From positions 62,001 through 126,000 of the forward strand of contig NZ_MPDM01000001.1 in assembly GCF_001936115.1 (NCBI RefSeq): DNA of 64,000 nucleotides. The letters run 5' to 3'. The position numbers and the translations under genes are program-made. Numbering within the stretch: the stretch's first letter is position 1; each line of letters opens with the position of its first letter. The notes beneath the pieces were generated by a model, which was given only the letters and a program-made list of their open reading frames with translations, ran no database searches and had not been told where the DNA came from. The stretch is from Boudabousia marimammalium (GTDB lineage Bacteria; Actinomycetota; Actinomycetes; Actinomycetales; Actinomycetaceae). Shown in pieces: positions 53,708 through 61,772 of the stretch.

Positions 53708-53925
53708 GGGTTGGGGGAATAACCCATACACAAACACACAAAACCCCGCAAAACCCCCGGTTACGTATGGGGTATTCCCCAAAACAGCCCAAAATTGTCC
53801 CCAATTGGGGAATAACCCATACACAAACGCACAAAACCCCGCAAAAACACCGGTTGGGTATGACATTCGGCCAAAAAACGGGCGAATTCGGGCTAAAAAT
53901 GGCAGAAAGTCATACCAAACTGCAC
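53708..53925 (+). repeat. Long-stem intergenic repeat, family 2, copy E (one and a half units)
   Basis: GGGGAATAACCCATACACAA occurs at about 53710 and again at 53807. TATGGG (53766-53771) plus TATTCCCC (53773-53780) pair with GGGGAATA (53807-53814) and CCCATA (53816-53821). A second inverted pair, GGTATGAC (53857-53864) and GTCATACC (53911-53918), closes the right part with GCGAATTCGGGC in the loop. It fills the gap between the RclA-like and exporter genes. Open frames across it are not genes. Confidence 0.85.
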
Positions 53926-53959
53926 AACCACACTGATTGGTGGGTGTTTGTGTGGGGTA

Positions 53960-55651
53960 TCAGGCGGACTCCATATCCCGGCGGCCAGCCAACACCACAG
54001 CCATCAGCACCATCAGCAGGCCAGCGCCACCAAGCACCAGCGCGCCAGTCCAGTGATTACTGCCGTCGGATTGCCGCACCGCCCAGGCAAACAAAGACGC
54101 ATCTTGCACCCAGTCATCCAGTTTCAACAACTCGCCTAGGATCGAAACAAAAGCCGACCAGGCAATCGGCAGCCACACCAGCCAAGACGCCCTCGGCACC
54201 AAAACCAGCAGCAACAAAACGAAACCAGCCGCAGCTAAGGCCGGGCCGACCGAGCCGAACATGACCCAGATGAAAGTGTCACCCAGGTCAGCTTCGCTGC
54301 CCGCCTGCGCGACCGCGCCCAAAACCACCGTCACCGCGACGGCGGACACAATGAAGGCGGCAACCCCCACCAGCCAGGAGAAGAACACACTGCGGCGCAC
54401 CGAAATACCGGACGCGGCCTCGTTCGCCAGATACCCGCGGCGCTCATAGTTGCGGGCGCTCAACACCAGCTGCACAGCCATAATTGTCAGCAGAATCGCC
54501 AGCATATTGCCGACCATCAGCAGGTACGCGGTCGCCGGCTCCGAGGTTCCACCCATCGCCGCAATCATCTCCCGCATCCGCTCAGAATCCTCCAGCATCT
54601 GCCCCACATTGCCCACAATCGAGCCCCACAGCACGCTCATCACCAGCAGGCCGCCCAGCCAAGACAGAATCGTGGACCGTTGCATCCGCAGCCGCAAACC
54701 CAGCAGGCTGTAGCCCTTCGCGGGCTGAGGATTCGCGGCGGAGGTGGTGAGGGTGTCCGGCGTGTACGGGGTGGCCGAGGGCGCTGCCGCGGCCGGGGTT
54801 CCAGCGGAGGTGGGTGCATCGCCCGCACCAGCCACCGCGCCCGCCGCCCGCCACCGCCAGGTAGCAAAGAGATCCCGGCTCTGAGACATGTGCGCCGCCA
54901 GCCAGCCGAGGGCCAGCACAATCAGCAGCATCGGCGCCAGCGGCCACCACTCGTTCTCCCGGTAGGGGCCGGTCAGATTATGCCAGCCCATGGGTGTGAA
55001 CCAGTGCAGCCATTTGGTGTCGGCAACGTCCGCGATGCCGCGCAGCACGTAGGCCAGCAGCACGAAACCGAAGGCGCAGAGTTTGGCGGCTCGGCCGCTA
55101 GCCGCGACCTGCGCCGCCAGCAGCGCAATCGTCCCGTAGGCCGCAATTTCCAGACTAAAAGTCGCGCCGTACAGTAAAGATTCCGACACCGCAAAATCCT
55201 CGATATGTGCCCCGCCGATCGCTAAGGCCAGCCCGCTTCCCATACCTACGGCCAGCGCGGTGCCGTACACAATAGTGGCGGCCGCCCAGAATGGGGCGCT
55301 GGGTTTCAGGCCGGCGGCCCGGAGCAGCTCTGTGTTGCCTTGCTCTTCTTGGGTCCGAGTCATTCCAACAGCCAGCAGAATAATCATGGCGGCAACCACG
55401 ATTTGCAGTACCACACCAATCTTCCATACCGCGAAGTTCGCCAGATTCACCGGCTCTGGAATCGGCCCGTACAGCATCGTGATGCCGTCATTGCCGCGGA
55501 ATGTCGGCACAATCTCCTGCAGCTCCGCAATCTCTGGGAAGCTGGCGCGATGCGCTTCCGGCATGGCCGCCATGAACCCGATGACCGCCAGTAGCCACGC
55601 CGCCAAATAGAACCGCCGCGTTTTCAGGTTGAGGCGCAGCAGCGTGCTCAT
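53960..55651 (-). CDS. ABC-2 type exporter permease
   Basis: 563 residues with about 12 membrane helices in two halves separated by a Thr/Pro/Ala-rich cytoplasmic linker (about residues 275-315). It belongs to the actinobacterial 'exporter of polyketide antibiotics' permease group, from FYLAAWLLAVIGFMAAMPEA at the N-terminus and GMTRTQEEQGNTELLRAAGL after helix 2. Start ATG overlaps the stop of the ATPase gene (ATGA). Exported compound unknown; drug or lipid export is typical. Confidence 0.87.
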   Translation of the reverse strand: MSTLLRLNLKTRRFYLAAWLLAVIGFMAAMPEAHRASFPEIAELQEIVPTFRGNDGITMLYGPIPEPVNLANFAVWKIGVVLQIVVAAMIILLAVGMTRTQEEQGNTELLRAAGLKPSAPFWAAATIVYGTALAVGMGSGLALAIGGAHIEDFAVSESLLYGATFSLEIAAYGTIALLAAQVAASGRAAKLCAFGFVLLAYVLRGIADVADTKWLHWFTPMGWHNLTGPYRENEWWPLAPMLLIVLALGWLAAHMSQSRDLFATWRWRAAGAVAGAGDAPTSAGTPAAAAPSATPYTPDTLTTSAANPQPAKGYSLLGLRLRMQRSTILSWLGGLLVMSVLWGSIVGNVGQMLEDSERMREMIAAMGGTSEPATAYLLMVGNMLAILLTIMAVQLVLSARNYERRGYLANEAASGISVRRSVFFSWLVGVAAFIVSAVAVTVVLGAVAQAGSEADLGDTFIWVMFGSVGPALAAAGFVLLLLVLVPRASWLVWLPIAWSAFVSILGELLKLDDWVQDASLFAWAVRQSDGSNHWTGALVLGGAGLLMVLMAVVLAGRRDMESA

Positions 55652-57138
55652 TTGCGGCTCCTTCGCGGGAAGGTCCGTTTCGGGGTTTCTGGGGCCGAGG
55701 ACGAGGGAGACTCCGACGTTTCAACCTCCGGCACATGCTCGGCCTCCGGCAGGGTGATGCTCGGTTCGGCAGTCACCGGCTCTGACGCGGGCTGCCGCCA
55801 CGGCTGAGGTTCTGGCTCCGGTTCAGTGACCAGAGGCTCAGGCATCGGTTCCAGCGCAACCTCCGGCATAACCTCCGGCTCTGGTTCAGTCACCACCGGC
55901 TCCGGCTTTTCCTCAGCTAGTGTTGGCTCAGCCAGCTCAGCGAAGACCGGCGGCACGTATCCGCGGTCACTTGGCGGCACATACTCTACTGCGCTGGCCT
56001 GGTAATCCTCAATCACCGGGGTCCGCTGCTGTGGCGGCTGCCAGGTGGCCGGTGTTTCAGCCGCCGGCTCATCCCACTGGACGGCAGGCTTCAGCTCAGC
56101 CGCCCCACCTACGGTATCCGCAACGCCAGCAACACCCATGGTGCCCGTAGCGCCCGCGGCGTCATCCGCCGACCCGATTATCACCGGTTTGAAGCTCAAC
56201 ACTGCCGGCTCATCCGTATCCGCTGGATCCTCGGCCGGCTCTGCCGCGGGGGCTACCGCCACACCCTCGACACCCCCAATCTCGGCGGGCACTCCCGTCG
56301 CGTAATGCGCCAAGAAAATATCCTCCAAGCTGGCGGGCGCACACACAATATCGGTGGCCCGCTGGTCAATCAATCGCTGCAACACGGCGGGCTGCTGGTC
56401 GGCGTCCGTGTTCGTTTCGAAACGACTACCGTCAGGCAAAAGCGCCGAAATGTGGAAGCCATGCAGGTACGACAGTTCAGCCAAAGCTCCGGACTCTACG
56501 ACGCGGCCAGCGCGAATAATCGTAATATCGTCAGCCAGCTGCTGAACCTCGGACAGAATATGGCTAGACAGCAGAACCGAGGTGCCGCGCCCCGCAGCCT
56601 CCTGCAAACACTGCGCGAAAACCCGCTCCATCAGCGGATCCAGACCAGAGGTCGGCTCATCCAAAATCAGCACATCCGCGTTCGCGGCCAACGCCGCAAT
56701 CAGCGCAATCTTCTGCCGATTGCCCTTAGAGTAGGTGCGCATCTTCTTCGACGGGTCCAGCTGGAAACGCTCAATCAGCTCCGCCCGCCGCTGCGGATCA
56801 TCACCAGAGGGACGCAGCCGCGCCAAAGTCGCCAAAGTCTGCGCACCCGTCAGCTGCGGCCACAACGCCACCTCGCCGGGCACATACGCGGCCCGCGCCG
56901 TCGCCGCCGCCGGATCCTTCTGCGGATCATGCCCACCCAACAGCATCCGGCCCGCATCCGCCCGCAACATTCCCAGCAGACAGCGGATAGTGGTGGACTT
57001 TCCCGCCCCATTCGGGCCGAGGAAACCGTGGACCGTGCCCGGCCGCACCTCCAGATTCAGCTGATCAACCGCCACGGTCTTCCCGAAGCGTTTCACTAGG
57101 CCTTCAATCAGTACTGGGGAGGGGGTTGTCTCGGTCAT
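55648..57138 (-). CDS. ABC exporter ATPase with long Pro/Glu-rich tail
   Basis: 496 residues. ATPase in residues 1-235: Walker A GFLGPNGAGKSTTI, signature TYSKGNRQKIALI, Walker B DVLILDEPTSGLDP and SSHILSEVQQL. Typical relatives end near residue 320. Here a ~190-residue disordered-looking tail follows, Ala/Asp-rich then rich in EP repeats (EPEPEVMPEVALEPMPEPL), ending in a basic cluster (RTFPRRSRK). It partners with the permease encoded next. The tail's role is unknown; it may be a length-variable scaffold. Confidence 0.88.
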   Translation of the reverse strand: MTETTPSPVLIEGLVKRFGKTVAVDQLNLEVRPGTVHGFLGPNGAGKSTTIRCLLGMLRADAGRMLLGGHDPQKDPAAATARAAYVPGEVALWPQLTGAQTLATLARLRPSGDDPQRRAELIERFQLDPSKKMRTYSKGNRQKIALIAALAANADVLILDEPTSGLDPLMERVFAQCLQEAAGRGTSVLLSSHILSEVQQLADDITIIRAGRVVESGALAELSYLHGFHISALLPDGSRFETNTDADQQPAVLQRLIDQRATDIVCAPASLEDIFLAHYATGVPAEIGGVEGVAVAPAAEPAEDPADTDEPAVLSFKPVIIGSADDAAGATGTMGVAGVADTVGGAAELKPAVQWDEPAAETPATWQPPQQRTPVIEDYQASAVEYVPPSDRGYVPPVFAELAEPTLAEEKPEPVVTEPEPEVMPEVALEPMPEPLVTEPEPEPQPWRQPASEPVTAEPSITLPEAEHVPEVETSESPSSSAPETPKRTFPRRSRK

Positions 57139-57336
57139 CTGTCTGCTTCCTATCTTTCCGGCGGGTCCTGCACTGGTGCAGCACTCAAATATCTGTGCTC
57201 AACTTTGCCGTATTCTGATAGGGTTTCGCAAGGTTTTTCGGCGGGAAAGACTAAACTCTTGCTGGCGGGTGGGTGGGGAACGCCCTCGTCCTCGGCCCCG
57301 AAAGGGCGCCAAATCAGCAACCGGGGCGGCCGTGGC

Positions 57337-57978
57337 CTACTTCGGGTCCTGCACCTGGTCGCCCACAATCCAGAAATCGCACATGTCGTCGCCCTGCGCC
57401 AAAGTCTTCTCACGCAGCAGCTGGGCGCGGCGAGTCTTCACCGTAAGATAATCCAACTCGCAGAAAATCGGCGCCAAATCGCCCATCCCCTGATCATTGA
57501 AAAACTTCGCGATAGGGCATTTCGTGAAGTAATAGTAGACGCCGTCCTGGTGGCTGTCATCAAAGTTGAACTTCCAGGTCTCCGGGTATTCTTCGCGGTG
57601 CTCCTCCGCCCAGTCCGAGTTGTCGTGCATCTTCTTCCCGAACTTCGCCAGCTGCTTCGGGTCGTTAAAATCACCGTTCCCCATCAGTTTCAGCAGGATC
57701 GGGTCGCTGAGGGTGTCGCGCATCAGCTGCCGCAACTCCTGCGGCCCGATCTTGCCGTCGCTAGCTTTCATGAAGGAGAAAAACAGCAGACTGAAATACA
57801 GGTTGTCGGCCATCGGGTTCTTTTCGCCAATATTGTCGGCTTGTTCCAGCAGTTTCTTGTATTCGTCCTTGGCGCCACCCATGATCAGTTTGACGTCGGC
57901 GGCATCGTAGCGTTTTTTGAGTGCCCGCTTCACAAAAGGCGCCAGAAACAGCCAGTGCTTGGCTTGGTACTTCAGCAT
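57337..57978 (-). CDS. ATC hydrolase family protein
   Basis: 213 residues, ATG 57978 with AAGGAG five bases upstream. Matches the L-2-amino-thiazoline-4-carboxylic acid hydrolase family (PF14196) in its C-terminal half: FTKCPIAKFFNDQG, LAPIFCELDYLTVKT, EKTLAQGDDMCDFWIVGD. The N-terminal half is helical (KHWLFLAPFVKRALKKRY). Family members are cytoplasmic and mostly uncharacterised. The GGCCGAGGATTCG stretch just upstream resembles the recurrent GGGGCCGAGGACGAGG string. Confidence 0.82.
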   Translation of the reverse strand: MLKYQAKHWLFLAPFVKRALKKRYDAADVKLIMGGAKDEYKKLLEQADNIGEKNPMADNLYFSLLFFSFMKASDGKIGPQELRQLMRDTLSDPILLKLMGNGDFNDPKQLAKFGKKMHDNSDWAEEHREEYPETWKFNFDDSHQDGVYYYFTKCPIAKFFNDQGMGDLAPIFCELDYLTVKTRRAQLLREKTLAQGDDMCDFWIVGDQVQDPK

Positions 57979-58045
57979 CTTTGCTCCTTGGGGCCGAGGA
58001 TTCGTGGTGTTCTCTCACCATTTACGATACAGCACTGTAGCTTTC

Positions 58046-58165
58046 TTTGTCTCATTTATGGCCGAGGGAGACGCCGAGCGGCGTGCCCGCGGTTTATGTG
58101 AGACAAATTCCCCAAAAAGGGCTGAATTCGAGCGATTTTGGAGAAAACCCCACACACAAACAGGA
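58046..58165 (+). repeat. Related hairpin element, copy G
   Basis: TTTGTCTCA (58046-58054) and TGAGACAAA (58099-58107) form a perfect 9-bp stem. Next come CCCCAAAAAGGGCTGAATTCG and CGATTTTGGAGAAAACC (in part), then CCCACACACAAACAGGAAG, which matches the right part of family 1 copies. It lies between the ATC-hydrolase-type gene and pgm. The remaining 58170-58356 holds a CCACCACCGCAC-like simple repeat. Confidence 0.6.
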
Positions 58166-58356
58166 AGTTGAGGGCAGCGATGGCTACCGAAGGGGTGGGC
58201 ACAGCGTAGCAACAGGCACTACGGCACGGGCACTTACGGAACAGCTCACCGCACCACCACCGCACCACCACCGCACCACCCGCCGCACCACCACAGCAGC
58301 AGCGGAATCCTCCCAAGTGACTTGGCTAACTCCGCTGGGCGTGACAAAATAGAAGT

Positions 58357-60030
58357 ATGCATGAACGCGCTGGCCAGAGGGCCCTTCCAGAAGATTTGAT
58401 TGATGTCGATGCGGTTGTTTCCGCCTACTATGATTTGGTGCCGGATCCGCAGATTCCTGCGCAAAAGGTGGTGTTCGGAACGTCCGGACATCGCGGTTCC
58501 AGCTTGAACACTGCCTTCAATGAGGCGCATATTGTGGCTACTACTGCCGCGATTATTGAGTACCGGCGTAGTCAGGGAACTGACGGCCCGCTGTTTATTG
58601 GCCGTGACACTCATGCGTTGAGTGAGCCGGCTTGGCGGACTGCGCTGGAGGTGCTGGCTGCTGCCGACATTGACACGCGGATTGATGCGCGCGGCGGGTT
58701 CACCCCCACTCCGGCGGTTTCGCACGCTATTTTGCGCGCCAACGGCGCTGGCACTACCGGCGGCGTCCGCATTGAGGGCCCTGGCCGGGCTGACGGCATT
58801 GTGGTGACACCGTCACACAACCCGCCGGCTGATGGTGGCTTCAAATACAATCCGCCCAATGGTGGCCCCGCGGACTCGGATGCGACCAGCTGGATCGCTA
58901 ACCGGGCCAATGAGCTGCTGGCCGAGGGGTGGCGGGAGGTGCCTAGGCATCCGGATCCTCTCAACGCCGAATGCGTCCATCAAAATGATTACATGTCCGC
59001 CTATATTGATGATCTTGCGGATGTGATTGATTTTGATGCGATTCGTGAGGCGGGCGTTAGGATTGGCGCAGACCCCCTCGGCGGTGCGGCCGTAGAGTAC
59101 TGGGGCATGATCGGGGAACGCTACAACCTGGACCTGACCGTGGTGAACCCGGAGGTTGACCCTGCCTGGTCGTTTATGACGCTGGACTGGGATGGCAAGA
59201 TCCGGATGGACTGCTCCTCCCCGTACGCGATGGCTTCCTTGATGGACATTATGCGTCCCGCCGAGGATGGCTCCACCCCCTACGATATTGCGACCGGTAA
59301 TGATGCAGACTCTGACCGTCACGGCATTGTGACCGCTGACGGGCTGATGAATCCGAACCATTTCCTGGCGGTAGCGATCGAGTACCTGTTCACTCACCGT
59401 CCCGGCTGGGCGAAGAACGCCGCGATTGGTAAAACCCTAGTGTCTTCCGCTCTGATTGACCGGGTGGCGGCTGATTTGGGCCGTCAGATGATTGAAGTTC
59501 CCGTCGGTTTTAAGCATTTCGTGCCCGGCCTGGTGAACGGCTCGGTCGGTTTCGGCGGTGAAGAATCTGCGGGAGCCTCATTCCTACGTAAGGATGGCAC
59601 CGTGTGGACCACCGATAAGGACGGCATCATCATGTGTTTGCTGGCGTCTGAGATTCTGGCGGTCACCGGTAAGACTCCGTCACAGTTGCACCGTGAGCAG
59701 GTCGAACGCTTCGGTGCTTCCGCCTATGAGCGGATTGACTCCGCCGCCACGAAGGCTGAAAAAGCGAAACTGGCGAAACTCTCCCCCGAGGATGTCACCG
59801 CCACAGAGCTGGCCGGCGAACCGATCGTTGACCGCCTGGTGGATGCACCCGGCAACGGGGCGCCGATTGGCGGCCTTAAAGTCACGACCGAGAACGCTTG
59901 GTTTGCGGCCCGCCCCTCTGGCACGGAGGACGTGTACAAGATTTACGCTGAATCATTCAAGGGCGTGGAGCATCTAAAGGAAGTACAGGAAGCAGCGAAA
60001 CAGGTGGTGGCGGACGCCCTCGGCGCCTGA
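58357..60030 (+). CDS. pgm: Phosphoglucomutase (alpha-D-glucose phosphate-specific)
   Basis: 557 residues, full length for the family. Interconverts glucose 1-phosphate and glucose 6-phosphate via a phosphoserine. N-terminal VVFGTSGHRGSSL, active-site serine loop IVVTPSHNPPADGG (about residue 150), metal-binding loop NDADSDRHGI, sugar-binding GFGGEESAG, and phosphate-binding RPSGTEDVYKIYAES near the C-terminus. All catalytic residues are present. The gene likely stands alone; the pentapeptide-like gene starts 32 bp downstream. Confidence 0.96.
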   Translation: MHERAGQRALPEDLIDVDAVVSAYYDLVPDPQIPAQKVVFGTSGHRGSSLNTAFNEAHIVATTAAIIEYRRSQGTDGPLFIGRDTHALSEPAWRTALEVLAAADIDTRIDARGGFTPTPAVSHAILRANGAGTTGGVRIEGPGRADGIVVTPSHNPPADGGFKYNPPNGGPADSDATSWIANRANELLAEGWREVPRHPDPLNAECVHQNDYMSAYIDDLADVIDFDAIREAGVRIGADPLGGAAVEYWGMIGERYNLDLTVVNPEVDPAWSFMTLDWDGKIRMDCSSPYAMASLMDIMRPAEDGSTPYDIATGNDADSDRHGIVTADGLMNPNHFLAVAIEYLFTHRPGWAKNAAIGKTLVSSALIDRVAADLGRQMIEVPVGFKHFVPGLVNGSVGFGGEESAGASFLRKDGTVWTTDKDGIIMCLLASEILAVTGKTPSQLHREQVERFGASAYERIDSAATKAEKAKLAKLSPEDVTATELAGEPIVDRLVDAPGNGAPIGGLKVTTENAWFAARPSGTEDVYKIYAESFKGVEHLKEVQEAAKQVVADALGA

Positions 60031-60062
60031 GCAGAGGGCACACTAAAAAGAGTAGGTAAAAT

Positions 60063-61436
60063 ATGGGAAAGAAAATCGGAAGAATTCCTCTGTACTTGGC
60101 TGTATTCGGAGTACTTTTGTGCTCCATCATAATATTCTTCTCCGCATTAAGGGGAATGCCAATCGTACTGGATTTTTTTGGATATGAAGAGCTAGAAACC
60201 AACCAGTTGGTAACCATTTCTCTCTCAATCACAGCGGGATTGGGAGCAGCTGTGTTTATGGTGGTTAACTACCGAAAACAATCATTGGAGGAACGTAAAT
60301 ACGCGGACTCGCATGAGTCTGAACTTGTCGCCAGTTTTAACGAGTACGCAAGAGATTTGAATCAGCAAACCACTCAGGCAGTGGCGGCAATTATCGGTAT
60401 TTCATATATCACAGACAAGATATCAGAACTTGGCCCCGAACATAAAGAGACTTTTAATCAAAGATGCGTGGATATTCTGTGCTCTTTTCTGCGCAGTCAA
60501 ACTGACGAGAAGAGCCCCCGACTAGCCGAAATAAAACAGTCCGAAGTAATCAAACAGTTTCGTGTACACACACTAGAAGATGCTGAGAACAGTTGGTCTG
60601 GATGCACTTTTAATCTGCCTGAAATCAGGTTTTTTGCCAAACTCGATTTACGCAACTCCGTCTTCGATGGCTTGGTAGACTTCAATGGATCACAGTTTGA
60701 ACGTTCCATAGACCTAAGCTATACGAAGTTCAGTACAGTTAATTTCGATAACACAACATTTATGGGAGAGAAAAACCTCTTCATTCACACCAAATTTAGA
60801 GATGAAATCACGTTTACTGGAAACTGCAAGTTTATGCATGATACTTATTTTAACGAGGCAGTTTTTCCAGATCAGGTTGTTTTTGGCAACTCCTTCACTC
60901 CCTCAACCCGAGAAAGCGAAGAACACTCAAATATTACAATTTTCTACGGAAACCTATCGTTTCAAAATGCCCATTTTGGGTCAACAGGCTCTGGCAGTGC
61001 ATACTTCAATAGTGCAATGTTTCGCGATTCTGCAGATTTCTCAAAGGCTCATTTCGGCTCCTTAGAGTTTGTTTATGCCCAGTTTGAAAAGTCACTATAC
61101 CTCGACCAGACCACTATTCTTTTGGGTATTAATCTAGAGCATGCATCGATTCGTCACGATTTACAACTAAAATCTCTCACTTTTCCCGACGTTAACTATG
61201 CGGCACCAGAACTCAAGTTATACAAGACCAAAGTCGGGGGTAGCTTCATACTGGATGAAAAACTAGACGAAAAACTAGGCGAAACGTACGCCGAGAACTT
61301 CGAGGAAAATACCGCGCTTCCTCGACATCTACAAATCTCCGAAATGGAGGTAGGAGACGCTTCTCCTAGTTCTATGTTAAACGGATTCTTTGAAACTAAT
61401 CGGTTACGCATCCATTCCTCCGCAAAGACAGTTTGA
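60063..61436 (+). CDS. Membrane protein with pentapeptide-like repeats
   Basis: 457 residues, AT-rich unlike its neighbours. Two N-terminal membrane helices (IPLYLAVFGVLLCSIIIFFS; LVTISLSITAGLGAAVFMVV), a helical linker, then from about residue 180 a pentapeptide-like beta-helix: FAKLDLRNSVFDGLVDFNGS, FERSIDLSYTKFSTVNFDNT, FRDSADFSKAHFGSLEFVYA. The A/C-x-F/L-x-x repeat is clear though irregular. Similar two-helix pentapeptide proteins occur next to mobile genes and have no assigned role. A strong hairpin terminator follows. Signs of transfer: composition and isolated position between core genes. Confidence 0.8.
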   Translation: MGKKIGRIPLYLAVFGVLLCSIIIFFSALRGMPIVLDFFGYEELETNQLVTISLSITAGLGAAVFMVVNYRKQSLEERKYADSHESELVASFNEYARDLNQQTTQAVAAIIGISYITDKISELGPEHKETFNQRCVDILCSFLRSQTDEKSPRLAEIKQSEVIKQFRVHTLEDAENSWSGCTFNLPEIRFFAKLDLRNSVFDGLVDFNGSQFERSIDLSYTKFSTVNFDNTTFMGEKNLFIHTKFRDEITFTGNCKFMHDTYFNEAVFPDQVVFGNSFTPSTRESEEHSNITIFYGNLSFQNAHFGSTGSGSAYFNSAMFRDSADFSKAHFGSLEFVYAQFEKSLYLDQTTILLGINLEHASIRHDLQLKSLTFPDVNYAAPELKLYKTKVGGSFILDEKLDEKLGETYAENFEENTALPRHLQISEMEVGDASPSSMLNGFFETNRLRIHSSAKTV

Positions 61437-61460
61437 GCCCCGCCTCGGTCTTGAGCCATT

Positions 61461-61506
61461 AAAAGCGCGGCAGCTAGGCTACTTTCAGCCCGGCTGCCGC
61501 GCTTTT
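61461..61506. terminator. Bidirectional hairpin terminator
   Basis: AAAAGCGCGGCAGC (61461-61474), 18-base loop, GCTGCCGCGCTTTT (61493-61506): a perfect 14-bp stem with A and T runs on both sides, 24 bp past the pentapeptide-like gene. Confidence 0.92.
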
Positions 61507-61653
61507 CAATACGCACTCTGCAAACCCGCACCCCTTCCGCACCCCACTTCAACGCGCGTTTCCCCACAAAATCTTGAACTGTGCGGAAAGTACCAGAAAG
61601 CTGTCCCGGGCAGGGTGCATAATGGATACGTGCATATATCGTGCACTAGCGAG

Positions 61654-61710
61654 GCGAAATCAATGCCCCACAACGGCAAGGCAAATCCAATCCTGCCTGC
61701 ATGATTTCGC
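61654..61710 (+). repeat. Inverted repeat upstream of the AGCS gene
   Basis: GCGAAATCA (61654-61662) and TGATTTCGC (61702-61710) form a 9-bp stem with a 39-base loop, preceded by GTGCATAATGGATACGTGCA and CGTGCAC, three GTGCA units in 35 bp. The stem-loop plan resembles copy G at 58046. It lies about 60 bp before the symporter gene and could be regulatory. Confidence 0.5.
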
Positions 61711-61772
61711 ACGTAACCCACAACTGTGACGGCCTCCGCCTGCGCTGAGCGCCGCCCTTTGAGAAGGAATAC

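Noticed and set aside
53692-54264. 190-codon frame over repeat E and the exporter gene end
   Set aside because: First part is repeat sequence, second part is antisense to the permease gene.
56305-57099. 264-codon frame opposite the ABC ATPase
   Set aside because: Antisense shadow rich in Arg/Gln; the ATPase motifs are complete on the other strand.
58230-58310. CCACCACCGCAC tandem units as a CRISPR or iteron array
   Set aside because: Short imperfect simple repeat without spacers; likely slippage in low-complexity DNA.
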